Source: Solirubrobacter sp963848475
GTDB lineage: Bacteria > Actinomycetota > Thermoleophilia > Solirubrobacterales > Solirubrobacteraceae
Assembly (NCBI GenBank): GCA_963848475.1
Contig: CAWKDW010000015.1
Span: forward strand, 124,001 to 188,000
Length of the DNA: 64,000 nucleotides
Direction of reading: 5' to 3'
Positions 16,860 to 25,763 of this stretch are shown here, piece by piece. Position 1 is the stretch's first letter; each line of letters opens with the position of its first letter. A program made the translations under genes and the position numbers. The notes under the pieces were generated by a model, which was not told where the DNA came from, made no database searches, and saw only the letters and a program-made list of their open reading frames with translations.

Positions 16860-18756
16860 ATGATCACGGTCCGAAGAGCAGTGAAATGGCTCGTCCTCGC
16901 GGCGGTCGTCGCGGTCCCGTCGCCCGCGCACGCCGCCGGCGTCGACCTCTCGACCTACGAACGCATCGGGCGCTACGACCTGCCCGAGCCGAAGCGGACG
17001 GTCGCGCCCGCCAACAGCCTGCTGGCGCAGGAGGCCTCGGCCGTGACCTACGACTGGGACACGGACTCGCTGTTCGTCGTCGGCGACGGCGGCACGTCGG
17101 TCGTCCAGGTCAGCAAGACCGGGCAGCTGATCGACTCGATGACGCTCGCCCAGGGCACCAGCCCGCAGGGCACGGCGTTCTACGACACCGAGGGCATCGC
17201 CTACGTCGGCGGCGGCAAGTTCGTGCTCTCCGAGGAGCGCGATCGCCAGGTCAACCTCTTCACGTACGTTCCGAACACGACGCTCGACCGCGCCGACGTG
17301 CAGACCGTCAAGCTCGGCACGACGGTCGGCAACATCGGCATCGAGGGGCTCAGCTACGACCCGCAGACGAGCGGCTTCGTCGTCGTCAAGGAGTCCGGTC
17401 CGGAGGGGATCTTCCAGACCGGCATCGACTTCGTCGCGCACACCGCGACCAACGGCTCGCCGACGACGGTCAACTCGACCGACCTGTTCGATCCGGCGCT
17501 CGCCGGTCTGGCGGACTTCTCCGACGTCTTCGCGCTCTCGAACGTGCCCGCGTTCGCCGGGCCGGACGCGAGCCATCTGCTGATCCTCAGCCAGGAGGCC
17601 GGCAAGATCGTCAACGTCGACCGCGCCGGCACGGTCTCGAGCACGCTCACGATCGCCGGCGACGCCGACAACCCGCAGCCGGTGCCGGAGCAGTCGCACG
17701 AGGGGCTCGCGATGGATCCCTCCGGCAAGCTCTACGTCGTCAGCGAGACCGGCGGCGGCGACATCGATCACCCGCAGCTCTGGGTCTACGCCCCGTCCGC
17801 CACGCCGGCTCCGCCGAACCTGATCGTCTCCGAGGTCTCACCGTGGAGCAGCGGCAACAGCCCCTACGCCGCCGACTGGTTCGAGGTCACCAACAAGGGC
17901 ACACAGGCCGTCGATCTCACCGGCTGGAAGGTCGATGACAGCTCGAACGCGTACGCGACCGCGGTCGCGCTCAACGGCATCAGCAGCATCGCGCCCGGGC
18001 AGTCGGTGATCTTCATCGAAGGGAACCTCGGCGACCGCCGAGGCGTTCAAGACCGCGTGGTTCGGCGCCAACGTCCCCGCGGGCTTCGCGATCGGCACCT
18101 ACAGCGGCGCCGGCATCGGTCTGAGCACCGCCGGCGACGCCGTCAACCTGTTCGACGCCGCCGGGAAGCGCATCACGGGCGTGACCTTCGGAGCGTCGAC
18201 GGACTTCTTCACCTTCGACAACGCCGCCGGCCTCGCCGCGGTCTCCACCCTCAGCGTGGCCGGGGTCAACGGTGCCTTCGTCGCCGGCCAGGCGACGGGC
18301 TCCCCCGGGGCGGTCAGCGGTGCGCGGCAGCAGGTGCAGGCCACCGGGACGGTGAACGCCACGGTCCCCGCTCAGCTCTCGCTCGTCCTCGGCGGCGCCG
18401 CCTCGTTCGCCCCGTTCACCGCGGGCCTCACGAAGGACTACCTGGCCGAGACGACGGCGACGGTGACGTCGACCGGCGCTGACGCGGCACTGAGCGTGGC
18501 CGATGCGAGCACCGTGGCCCCCGGGCATATGGTCAACGGCAGCTACGTGCTGCCCCAGGCGCTGCAGGTCAACGCGAACGCAGGCAGCTACTCACCGGTC
18601 TCTGGAATCCCGGCGACGCTCCTGGCGTGGGCCGGCCCGGTATCGGGCGCGCAGGTGACGATCGGCCTCAAGCAGCCGATCGCGGTCACCGACCCGCTCC
18701 GCACCGGCAGCTACGCCAAGACGCTCACGTTCTCGCTGTCGACGACGGCGCCCTAG
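16860..18756 (+). CDS. Secreted beta-propeller (SdiA-regulated/esterase-like) protein with lamin-tail and WxL-like domains (frameshifted)
   Basis: About 631 residues. Signal peptide (VLAAVVAVPSPAHAA). Residues ~30-310 form a propeller of the SdiA-regulated / phytase-like esterase kind (EASAVTYDWDTDSLFVVGD ; EGIAYVGGGKFVLSEE ; SHEGLAMDPSGKLYVVSE). A lamin-tail domain follows (NLIVSEVSPWSSG ; DWFEVTNKGTQAVDLTGWKV). The last ~140 residues are the WxL-like domain also seen on the M1 peptidase. An extra A near 18024 (GGGAACC) breaks the lamin-tail domain; removing it gives IEGTSATAEAFKTAWFG. Likely cell-surface hydrolase; substrate unknown. Confidence 0.82.
18340..18753 (+). other. WxL-like C-terminal domain, copy 2 (on propeller/lamin-tail protein)
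   Basis: Mirrors copy 1 step by step: VPAQLSLVLGGAASFAPF, LSVADASTVAPGHMVNGSY, DPLRTGSYAKTLTFSLSTTAP read in parts. It is fused to a quite different enzyme, which shows that it is a mobile, independent module. Confidence 0.6.
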
Positions 18757-18826
18757 CCTGATCGACGTGGTCAAGAAATCCGCATCGAGACTTGCGTTAC
18801 GGGCCTCGGTGTTGACACTATGAACA

Positions 18827-18982
18827 GACCCCGTGAGGGGTGACGGCGTCGGCTGACCATCGGCGTCTTTCGCGGAGCGATCCGCACCCCGTAGGGCCGG
18901 CGGCGCGAGCAAACCTGGGAAAGGTCGCGCCGCCGGCCCGCGACCTAAATGGCGGGGCGCCGGGGGCGGCAGCCCCCCGGTG
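18827..18982. terminator. Convergent intergenic region with a 15-base-pair hairpin
   Basis: Between convergent genes (18757-18996). The main hairpin has perfect 15-base arms, GGGCCGGCGGCGCGA (18894-18908) and its complement (18925-18939), around a 16-base loop. A smaller hairpin ACCCC-GTGA-GGGGT lies at 18828-18841 and a third, GCCGGGGG / CCCCCCGG, near 18960-18982. T-runs are absent, so they may act as bidirectional or factor-aided terminators. Confidence 0.5.
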
Positions 18983-18996
18983 GCTGTCCCCGGTGG

Positions 18997-19977
18997 TCAA
19001 TCGCGGGTGAGCACGAGCTTGCCGAAGACGTCGCCGCCGGCCAGCGCGGCGAACGCGTCGCGCGCCTCGGTCAGCGGCCGTTCGGCCTCGACGACCGGCC
19101 GGACGTCGCGCTCGACGCACAGTCGCACCAGCCGGTCCAATTCGTCCCGCGTCCCCATCGTCGAGCCGACGACGGACAGCTGGAGGAAGAAGATGCGGTT
19201 CAGCGACGCGGGCGGGTCGGCGCCGCTGGTCGCTCCGGAGATGACCAGCGTCCCACCGGGCTTGAGCGCCTTCAGCGAGTGGTCCCAGGTCGCGGCGCCG
19301 ACCGTCTCCAGCACCGCGTCGACACGCTCAGGGAGCCTTGCCCCCGGTTCGAAGACGGCGTCGGCGCCGAGCGACAGCGCACGCTCGCGCTTGGCCTCCG
19401 AACGGCTTGTCGCCCACACGCGCAGGCCCGCCGCGCGCCCGAGCACGATCAGCGCCGTGGCCACGCCGCCGCCTGCGCCCTGCACCAGCACGGTGGCCCC
19501 AGGGGAGACCGAAGCCCGCGTGAACAGCATCCTGTAGGCCGTCAGCCAGGCCGTCGGCAGGCACGCTGCCTCGGCGAAGGACAGCTCCGGGGGCTTGGGG
19601 ACGAGGTTGCGCCGTGGCACGGCGACGCGCTCGGCGAAGGTGCCGGGGAAGCGTTCCGACAGCAGCGTGCGGCGCGGATCGAGGGTCTCGTCGCCGCGCC
19701 AGCCCGGGTCCGAGATCACGGAATGCACGATCACCTCGCGGCCGTCCTCGTCGACGCCGGCGGCGTCGCAGCCGAGGATCATCGGCAGCCGGTCCCGCGG
19801 CAGCCCGACGCCGCGCAACGACCACAGATCGTGATGATTGAGCGACGCCGCTCGCACCGATATGGTCGTCCAGCCGTCAGGCGCGTCCGGTTCGGGCCGC
19901 TCTCCCAGCTCCAACGCGGAGAGCGGGTCGTCGGGGTCGATCCGGGCGGCATAGACGGCGAACACGCGGTGAAACAT
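18997..19977 (-). CDS. Zinc-independent MDR / quinone-oxidoreductase-like dehydrogenase
   Basis: Medium-chain dehydrogenase/reductase of 326 residues. GroES-like half with SLNHHDLWSLRGVG and PMILGCDAAG; nucleotide site VLVQGAGGGVATALIVLGRA; C-terminal FGKLVLTRD. The structural and catalytic zinc ligands of alcohol dehydrogenases are missing, which suggests an NADPH-dependent enoyl or quinone reductase. The ATG at 19977 lies within an AT-rich stretch (TGATAAATG); GTG at 19965 is a possible alternative start close to the usual family start. Confidence 0.82.
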   Translation of the reverse strand: MFHRVFAVYAARIDPDDPLSALELGERPEPDAPDGWTTISVRAASLNHHDLWSLRGVGLPRDRLPMILGCDAAGVDEDGREVIVHSVISDPGWRGDETLDPRRTLLSERFPGTFAERVAVPRRNLVPKPPELSFAEAACLPTAWLTAYRMLFTRASVSPGATVLVQGAGGGVATALIVLGRAAGLRVWATSRSEAKRERALSLGADAVFEPGARLPERVDAVLETVGAATWDHSLKALKPGGTLVISGATSGADPPASLNRIFFLQLSVVGSTMGTRDELDRLVRLCVERDVRPVVEAERPLTEARDAFAALAGGDVFGKLVLTRD

Positions 19978-20030
19978 TTATCACCGGACGGGTTGAGATC
20001 TTTCAGCCCGCTGCCGAACCAATTACCGAG

Positions 20031-21152
20031 ATGCCCCGATTCTTCGCCGCAGGCATGAGCCTGCTCACGCTCACGCTCGCCCTGTTCGCCGTTCCCGCGA
20101 GCGCGCATGCCGCGCGCGGAATGGAGCTGGCGCTCCAGGACGACAACGTGTTCGTCGACCAGCGGTGGATGGAGCGCGACACCGGGCTCGATCACGCCGT
20201 GGACCTGCGGACGAAGCGGATCCGCGTCAACGTCCTGTGGGCGCGGACGCTGGTCACCGATGCCTACGACCGCAGGGTCCCCGCCGGTGGCCCGGTCTAC
20301 GACTTCTCGCGCATCGATGCGCTGCAGGCCGCGGCCGCCAAGCGTGGGATCAAGCTGCAGCTGACGCTCGCCGGTCCCGCGCCGGCGTGGGCCACCAAGG
20401 ACCACAAGGTCGGCAACAACGCGCCGGACCCCGTCAAGTACGGCGCCTTCGTGCGCACCGTCGTCGCGCACTTCGCCGGCCGCGTCGATCGCTACGCGAT
20501 CTGGAACGAGCCGAACTGGAACACGTGGCTGTATCCCGCCAAGCACGCGGCGAGCCTCTACCGCCGCCTCTACCGCGCCGGCTACAACAACGCCAAGGCC
20601 GCCGACCCGCGGGCCAAGGTGCTCTTCGGCGAACTCGCCCCTAACGGAGGCGGCCGCGCGATCGCGCCGCTGAAGTTCGTGCGCGACGTGACCTGCTCGA
20701 AAGCCGACTACAAGCCCGCCAAGCGCTGCGCGCCGCTGAAGTCCGACGGCTTCGCGATCCACCCGTACCAGTTCCTGGCCGCGCCGCACGTCGCCACCGG
20801 CCGTGCCGACGATGTGCCGATCGGTGCGCTTGGGCGCCTGACGAAGGCGCTCGACAAGCTCGCGCGTCGCAAGGCACTCGCGACGCCCAACAAGCGCCCG
20901 CTGGACGTCTACCTGACCGAGTTCGGCTACCTCACCAAGGGCAAGCGCGCCCAGACGCAGAAGGTCCGCGCCGCCTGGCTGCAGTCTGCGTTCTCGGTCG
21001 CGCGGCGCAACCCGCGCGTCCGCCAGCTGCTCCAGTACCAGCTCGTCGATCCACCCGACGAAGAGGCCTGGCACTCGGCGATCCTGCACCGTGACGGCTC
21101 GCCGCAGGCGGCCTACACCCGCCTCGCGAAGGCTTCCGCGGCCAACCGCTGA
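20031..21152 (+). CDS. Secreted glycoside hydrolase, clan A TIM barrel
   Basis: Protein of 373 residues with a signal peptide (LTLTLALFAVPASAHAA). Clan GH-A features: the acid/base Glu in YAIWNEPNWNTWL at residue ~165 and the nucleophile Glu in DVYLTEFGYLT at residue ~300, with FAIHPYQF in between. This layout fits GH5/GH39-like enzymes acting on beta-linked polysaccharides; the exact family is not clear. Two Cys pairs (VTCSK, KRCAP) could form a disulphide, as expected outside the cell. Confidence 0.75.
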   Translation: MPRFFAAGMSLLTLTLALFAVPASAHAARGMELALQDDNVFVDQRWMERDTGLDHAVDLRTKRIRVNVLWARTLVTDAYDRRVPAGGPVYDFSRIDALQAAAAKRGIKLQLTLAGPAPAWATKDHKVGNNAPDPVKYGAFVRTVVAHFAGRVDRYAIWNEPNWNTWLYPAKHAASLYRRLYRAGYNNAKAADPRAKVLFGELAPNGGGRAIAPLKFVRDVTCSKADYKPAKRCAPLKSDGFAIHPYQFLAAPHVATGRADDVPIGALGRLTKALDKLARRKALATPNKRPLDVYLTEFGYLTKGKRAQTQKVRAAWLQSAFSVARRNPRVRQLLQYQLVDPPDEEAWHSAILHRDGSPQAAYTRLAKASAANR

Positions 21153-21230
21153 CCGCGATCACGCCCGGCTGCGCGGTTGCAACGCACGGGAAACCGCTCG
21201 GCGAGTAGCATCGCGGCGGTCGGCATCACC

Positions 21231-21236
21231 AGGAGG
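21231..21236 (+). promoter_or_regulatory. Strong ribosome site of the NDMA-dependent alcohol dehydrogenase
   Basis: AGGAGG ends 8 bases before the GTG at 21245 and decides that start. It is one of few strong ribosome sites in the window, so high expression is likely. Confidence 0.7.
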
Positions 21237-21244
21237 AGAACCTC

Positions 21245-22357
21245 GTGAAGACCAGAGCAGCGGTGCTGTGGGAGTCGGGTCGCAACTGGGAGGTCGTGGA
21301 CCTCGAGCTTGACGAGCCGAAAGACGGCGAAGTCCTGATCCGCTGGGAGGCCGCCGGTTTCTGCCACTCCGACGAGCACCTGCGCCACGGTGACATCGTG
21401 CCGCGGTTCCCGATCGTCGGCGGCCACGAGGGCGCCGGCGTGATCGAGAAGTGCGGCCCGGGCGTCTCTCGCGTCTCCGAGGGCGATCACGTCGTCACGT
21501 CGTTCCTGCCCGTCTGCGGGCACTGCCGCTGGTGCGCGACCGGGCACTCGAACATCTGTGACCTCGGCGCGACGATCCTCGAGGGCTGCCTGCCCGACGG
21601 GACCTTCCGGTTCCACGGCGAGGGCCAGGACCTCGGTGGCATGTGCATGCTCGGCACGTTCTCGCAGTACTCGACGATCTCCGAGACCTCGTGCGTGGTG
21701 GTCGACAAGGACCTCCCGCTCGACGTCGTCGTGCTCGTCGGCTGCGGCGTCCCGACCGGGTGGGGCTCGGCCGTCTACGCGGCCGACGTGACCCCCGGTG
21801 AGACCGTGATCGTCTACGGCATCGGCGGCATCGGCGCCAACGCGATCCAGGGCGCCGCGCACGCCGGTGCGATGAACCTGATCGCCGTCGACCCGCTGGC
21901 CAACAAGCGCGAGGCGGCCGAGGACCTCGGCGCCACCCACAGCGTCGCGACCGCCGACGAGGCGTACGAGCTTTCGCAGGAGCTGACGCGCGGCGTCGGC
22001 GCCGACAAGGCGATCATCACCGTCGACGTCGTCAACGAGGACGTCGTCGGCGCGGCCGTCACCGCGATCCGCAAGGGCGGCACCGCGGTCATCACCGGCC
22101 TCGCGGACCCGAACAAGCTGACGGTCCAGCTCTCGGGCGCGGTCCTGACGCTCTACGAGAAGACCGTCAAGGGCACGCTGTTCGGCTCGGGCAACCCGAT
22201 GCACGACATCCCGAACCTGATCCGCATGTACCAGGCGGGCAAGCTCAAGCTCGACGAGTTGATCACCACCACGTACACCCTCGATCAGATCAACCAGGGC
22301 TACGACGACCTGCTCGCCGGCAAGAACATCCGGGGCGTGATGATCCACGAGCACTAG
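21245..22357 (+). CDS. NDMA-dependent alcohol dehydrogenase (Rxyl_3153-like family)
   Basis: Zinc alcohol dehydrogenase of 370 residues. Catalytic zinc ligands in AGFCHSDEHLRHGD and GGHEGAGVI; structural zinc Cys cluster CGHCRWCATGHSNIC; nucleotide site VYGIGGIGANAIQGAAHAG. Sequence features such as LGGMCMLGTFSQYSTI and GLADPNKLTVQLSGAVLTL mark the actinobacterial family with a tightly bound NAD that is re-oxidised by N,N-dimethyl-4-nitrosoaniline in vitro and by mycofactocin in cells. No mycofactocin genes lie in this window; that dependence is inference. Confidence 0.9.
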   Translation: MKTRAAVLWESGRNWEVVDLELDEPKDGEVLIRWEAAGFCHSDEHLRHGDIVPRFPIVGGHEGAGVIEKCGPGVSRVSEGDHVVTSFLPVCGHCRWCATGHSNICDLGATILEGCLPDGTFRFHGEGQDLGGMCMLGTFSQYSTISETSCVVVDKDLPLDVVVLVGCGVPTGWGSAVYAADVTPGETVIVYGIGGIGANAIQGAAHAGAMNLIAVDPLANKREAAEDLGATHSVATADEAYELSQELTRGVGADKAIITVDVVNEDVVGAAVTAIRKGGTAVITGLADPNKLTVQLSGAVLTLYEKTVKGTLFGSGNPMHDIPNLIRMYQAGKLKLDELITTTYTLDQINQGYDDLLAGKNIRGVMIHEH

Positions 22358-22364
22358 CGCGAAC

Positions 22365-23280
22365 CTGCTGGCGCGGGTCGACGAGCGGATCGTCGGCCTG
22401 CGCCGCGAGGCGGAGGTGCTCGCCGCCAGCCTCGCCAGCGGCTGCCACGTCGTGCTGGAAGGGCCGCCCGGGACCGGGAAGTCGACGCTGCTGCGAGCGG
22501 TTGCGGACGGGGCCGGGGTTCGGGGTCGAGTTCGTCGAGGGCAACGCCGAGCTGACGCCGTCGCGGCTGGTCGGCCATCACGACCCGGCGCTGGTGCTCG
22601 AGACCGGCTATCGGCCCGACACCTTCGTCGACGGCCCGCTGCTGACGGCGCTGCGCGAGGGCCGGCTGCTGTACATCGAGGAGCTCAACCGCGTCCCCGA
22701 GGAGACGCTGAACGTGCTCGTCGGCGCGCTCGCGGAGGGCGAGATCCACGTGCCGCGGCTCGGGCGCATCCGTGCCGCGGCGAGCTTCCGGCTGATCGCG
22801 GCCATGAACCCGTTCGACGCCGTCGGCACCGCACGCGTCAGCCAGGCGATCTCGGACCGCATGTGCCGGATCTCGATCGGCTACCAGGACGGGTCGGGCG
22901 AGGAGGTCATCGTCGAGCGCGTCACGGGCGCGTCGAGTCCGCTCGTGTCGCCCGCGGTCGCACTCACGCGGCTCACGCGTGAGCACGCCGAGGTCCGGAT
23001 GGGGGCGTCCGTGCGCGGCGCGATCGACCTCGTGCGGCTCGGGCGCGAGCTGAGCGCGCTCCGCGCCGAGGCGGAGCCGGGGCCGGGCGATGCGACCTTC
23101 GCCGACGCCGCGATCGCCGCGCTCTCCGGCCGGCTGCGTCTCGACGAGGGCTGCGAGCAGACACCCGAGGCGATCGTGCTCGAGCTGATCGAGCGCCTGA
23201 AACCTGTCGAGGCGGAGGAGCCCGAGCCTGCGGGAAAAGGGACCGCCCCGCCCCTCAGGGTGGGGCGGGCCAGTCCCTGA
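22365..23280 (+). CDS. MoxR-family AAA+ ATPase (frameshifted, probable CTG start)
   Basis: About 304 residues. Walker A LEGPPGTGKSTLL, Walker B LLYIEELNRVPEETLN, sensor IAAMNPFDAVG. MoxR ATPases act with VWA proteins in metal-centre or complex maturation, and a VWA gene follows. Conserved sequence (LARVDERIVGLRREAEV) extends upstream of the first GTG (22416) to CTG at 22365, so CTG is the likely start. An extra G near 22516 (GCCGGGGTT) shifts the frame; removing it gives AGFGVEFVEGNAEL. The ORF end carries a long hairpin. Confidence 0.82.
23239..23277. terminator. GC-rich hairpin at the MoxR/VWA junction
   Basis: Arms at 23239-23254 and 23262-23277 pair at 14 of 16 positions around the loop TCAGGGT. 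AAAA precedes it at 23235-23238, so on the minus strand it has hairpin plus TTTT, the form of an intrinsic terminator; no minus-strand gene ends here. On the plus strand it could attenuate or hide the start of the VWA gene. Confidence 0.45.
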
Positions 23281-24194
23281 GCGGCGCCGCGGCGCAGGAC
23301 GTCGTCCGCGAGCGCGGGCGCCGCACGCTGCCCCGCGACCAGCTCGCCCAGCGCCACGGGCAGCTCGAACAGGTCTCGCCCGCGGTCGGCCAGCTCGACG
23401 AGCAGGCGTTCCACGATCTCCTGCGCACCGATCCGGATGCCGCCGTCGCGCTGCTGGCCGACCTCGGCGCGGCGACCGACCCGCAGCTGCGGGTGCAGGC
23501 GCGGAGGCTCGCGGCACGGCTCTTCGTGCGTGCCGGCCGGCTCGGCGCGGGGACCCAGCGGGGCTACCGGCGGCTGAGTCCGGGCCGGGCCGGTGGAGAG
23601 GGCGACCTCGACCTCGACCTCACCCTTGAGGTTGCGGGTGGCCGGCCGAAGCACGCCGACCAGCTGATCGCCCGCCGCTGGACGGCGCCACGCCGCGCGC
23701 TGTGCCTGCTCGTCGACCACAGCGGCTCGATGCGCGGGCACGCCGTCGGCCTCGCCGCGATGGCCGCCGCGGCCGTCGTCCTGACCCGGACCGAGCGCGC
23801 CAGCACGAGCGTGATCGCCTTCGCCGCCGACGCCCTCGTGCTGCAGGGGCAGGGCGATTCGCGGACACCGGCCGGGCTGGTCGACGATCTGCTCTCACTG
23901 CGCGGCAAGGGCCGCACCGATCTCGCGCTCGCGCTGCGCACGGGAGCGCGTGAGCTCGCCCGCGAACCGGCGGCCGAGCGGCTGGCGATCGTGCTCTCCG
24001 ACTGTCGTGTGACCACCGGCGACGACCCACTGCAGGCGCTCTCGGGGCTCGACCGCGTCGACGTCCTCGGCACCGCGGACGACCCCGACGCGGTTGCGGC
24101 CGGACGTGCTCTGGCGGCTCGGGGCGGCGGGCGATACCTGCCGGCGACCCGCTTCAGAGAGCTTCAATCCAGTCTAGTGGCGCTCCTGTCCTAA
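23277..24194 (+). CDS. VWA-domain protein, CoxE-like (probable CTG start)
   Basis: About 305 residues. The C-terminal VWA domain has a MIDAS motif DHSGS in CLLVDHSGSMRGHAV and the later Thr/Asp positions in GKGRTDLALAL and AIVLSDCRVTTGDD. The N-terminal part (QDVVRERGRRTLPRDQLAQR) is that of VWA partners of MoxR ATPases. No ATG, GTG or TTG precedes this conserved part in frame; CTG at 23277 overlaps the MoxR stop as CTGA, in line with the NTGA junctions used elsewhere here. The pair probably remodels an unknown client. Confidence 0.8.
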   Translation: MSGAAAQDVVRERGRRTLPRDQLAQRHGQLEQVSPAVGQLDEQAFHDLLRTDPDAAVALLADLGAATDPQLRVQARRLAARLFVRAGRLGAGTQRGYRRLSPGRAGGEGDLDLDLTLEVAGGRPKHADQLIARRWTAPRRALCLLVDHSGSMRGHAVGLAAMAAAAVVLTRTERASTSVIAFAADALVLQGQGDSRTPAGLVDDLLSLRGKGRTDLALALRTGARELAREPAAERLAIVLSDCRVTTGDDPLQALSGLDRVDVLGTADDPDAVAAGRALAARGGGRYLPATRFRELQSSLVALLS

Positions 24195-24227
24195 AGGACG
24201 CGTGCAGTCATCTGGACGAATGGCTGC

Positions 24228-24253
24228 TTGACGGACCCTCTCATCTCTAGATA
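24228..24253 (+). promoter_or_regulatory. Possible promoter of the secreted WxL-like cluster
   Basis: TTGACG (24228-24233) and TAGATA (24248-24253) lie upstream of the gene at 24368, but the 14-base gap is short; GATACC two bases later gives 16. By eye only. Confidence 0.35.
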
Positions 24254-24367
24254 CCGTCGCCGGACTCGGGGTGTGATGTTGCCTCACGGGGAGAGGCGCG
24301 TCCTACGATGCTCCGCTCGGTCAATACGGGTCCACGCAGGTTGCAAGCAGGAGGGAGAGTGGCAGCG

Positions 24368-25738
24368 ATGCCCTCATTCGTTCGCATCAAGAGAATTTCG
24401 GTTATCGGTGTCGCCTTCGCAGCGTTCACCGTTCCTGTGGCCACCGCGTCAGCCGACGATGTCTGGCTGTGGGCGTGCCATGGTCCCGGCGGGCAGGCGC
24501 TGCCGAACCTCGGCACACGCGCCGACTCCGGCGCCGGTGGGCGTTGTTCGGTGGACAACGGCGCCGAGGCGGACGCGCTGCATCTGGCGAGCGGGGTCAC
24601 ACGGTCGTTCCAGGTGCCGTCGCAGGTCACGCTGGGCGAACTCAAGCTCGGCCGCACCACCGCGCTGAGCGAGGGCCAGACGTACAAGGTCACGACGACC
24701 AGCCCCTCGACGGTCTTCGAGACCCTCGATGGCGGAGCGGCCGCGCTGACGGGCGAGAAGACCGCGGGCGCCTCCGGCACCCAACTGGACCTCGGCGTCA
24801 CGGGCGCGGGCGAGGGTGGCGTCGACGTGACCCACTTCGCGATGCGCGTGTCCGACGACAAGGCGCCGACCGGCGCGGTCGGGGGCTGGCGTTCGCCCGC
24901 GTCCGACACCCCGGCCTTCAACCTCAACGTGCAGGCGAGCGACGTCGGTGTCGGCCTCAAGAGCGCCACGGCCTTCCTCGACGGCGTCCCGGTCTCCACC
25001 CAGATGTTCGGCGACGCCTCGTGCGTCGAGCTCTCCCCCGGTTCCGCCCAGGTCGACCTGCCGTACGGCGCCGTCGGCCAGAACGACAGCACCGCCGGTC
25101 CCGTGGGCTGCTACGGCCGCGGCGCGGTCACGCTTTCCGTCCAGACCAAGGCGGTCCCCGACGGTCCCAACCACACGATCAGCGTCACGGTCACCGACTG
25201 GGCCGGCAACACGACGAAGCTGATGGACAACGTCGCGACTGAGGTCCTCAACAACGTCAACCTCGGCACGAACACCCAGACGCTGAGCATCGGCACGAGC
25301 GGCACGACGACGCCGACCACGAACGCCAACAACAACAGCGGTGGCACCGGCGGCGTCGCCGGCGCCACGGCGCAGTCGTGCAACTCGCCGCGACTGTCGA
25401 TGTCGCTGGCGCGGAAGTCGGTGCGCACCACCAAGGGCGGCCGGCCGATCATGTGGAAGGGTGACCGCTACCGCTTCAGCGGTCGCCTGACCTGCGTCAT
25501 CAACGGCAAGCGCCGGTCCGCTCCCAAGCGTGCGCGCGTCGACATCATCAACAAGATCGGCAAGAGGACCTACGAGAAGGCGGGCACGACGGTCCGGGAC
25601 AAGGGTCGCCTCACGGTCATCCTGGCCTACCGGAGCTCACGGACGATCACATTCCGCTTCACGAGCAGCAGCGGCAAGCGTTCGCAGGTCTCGATCAAGG
25701 TCCTGGTCGAGAAGAAGTCGAAGGCCATCCGGCGCTAA
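24368..25738 (+). CDS. Large secreted protein of unknown function, first gene of a surface cluster
   Basis: Protein of 456 residues; family not recognised. Signal peptide (ISVIGVAFAAFTVPVATASA). The mature part has Cys residues spaced as for disulphides (DVWLWACHG ; GGRCSVDNG ; ASCVELS ; VGCYGRG), an Ig-like stretch (DDKAPTGAVGGW ... VTVTDWAGNTTK), a Thr/Asn/Gly-rich linker near residues 315-345, and a very basic C-terminal beta domain. AGGAGGG lies upstream; GTG at 24359 is an alternative start closer to it. It is followed after 25 bases by the first WxLIP-like gene. An extracellular structural or binding role is likely. Confidence 0.65.
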   Translation: MPSFVRIKRISVIGVAFAAFTVPVATASADDVWLWACHGPGGQALPNLGTRADSGAGGRCSVDNGAEADALHLASGVTRSFQVPSQVTLGELKLGRTTALSEGQTYKVTTTSPSTVFETLDGGAAALTGEKTAGASGTQLDLGVTGAGEGGVDVTHFAMRVSDDKAPTGAVGGWRSPASDTPAFNLNVQASDVGVGLKSATAFLDGVPVSTQMFGDASCVELSPGSAQVDLPYGAVGQNDSTAGPVGCYGRGAVTLSVQTKAVPDGPNHTISVTVTDWAGNTTKLMDNVATEVLNNVNLGTNTQTLSIGTSGTTTPTTNANNNSGGTGGVAGATAQSCNSPRLSMSLARKSVRTTKGGRPIMWKGDRYRFSGRLTCVINGKRRSAPKRARVDIINKIGKRTYEKAGTTVRDKGRLTVILAYRSSRTITFRFTSSSGKRSQVSIKVLVEKKSKAIRR

Positions 25739-25763
25739 GCCGGACACGGCAGGGGGAAGTCAC

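Noticed and set aside
18812..18845. Promoter or small RNA at TTGACA in the convergent intergenic region
   Set aside because: No acceptable -10 box 16-19 bases downstream and no gene to drive; the nearby hairpins fit termination better.
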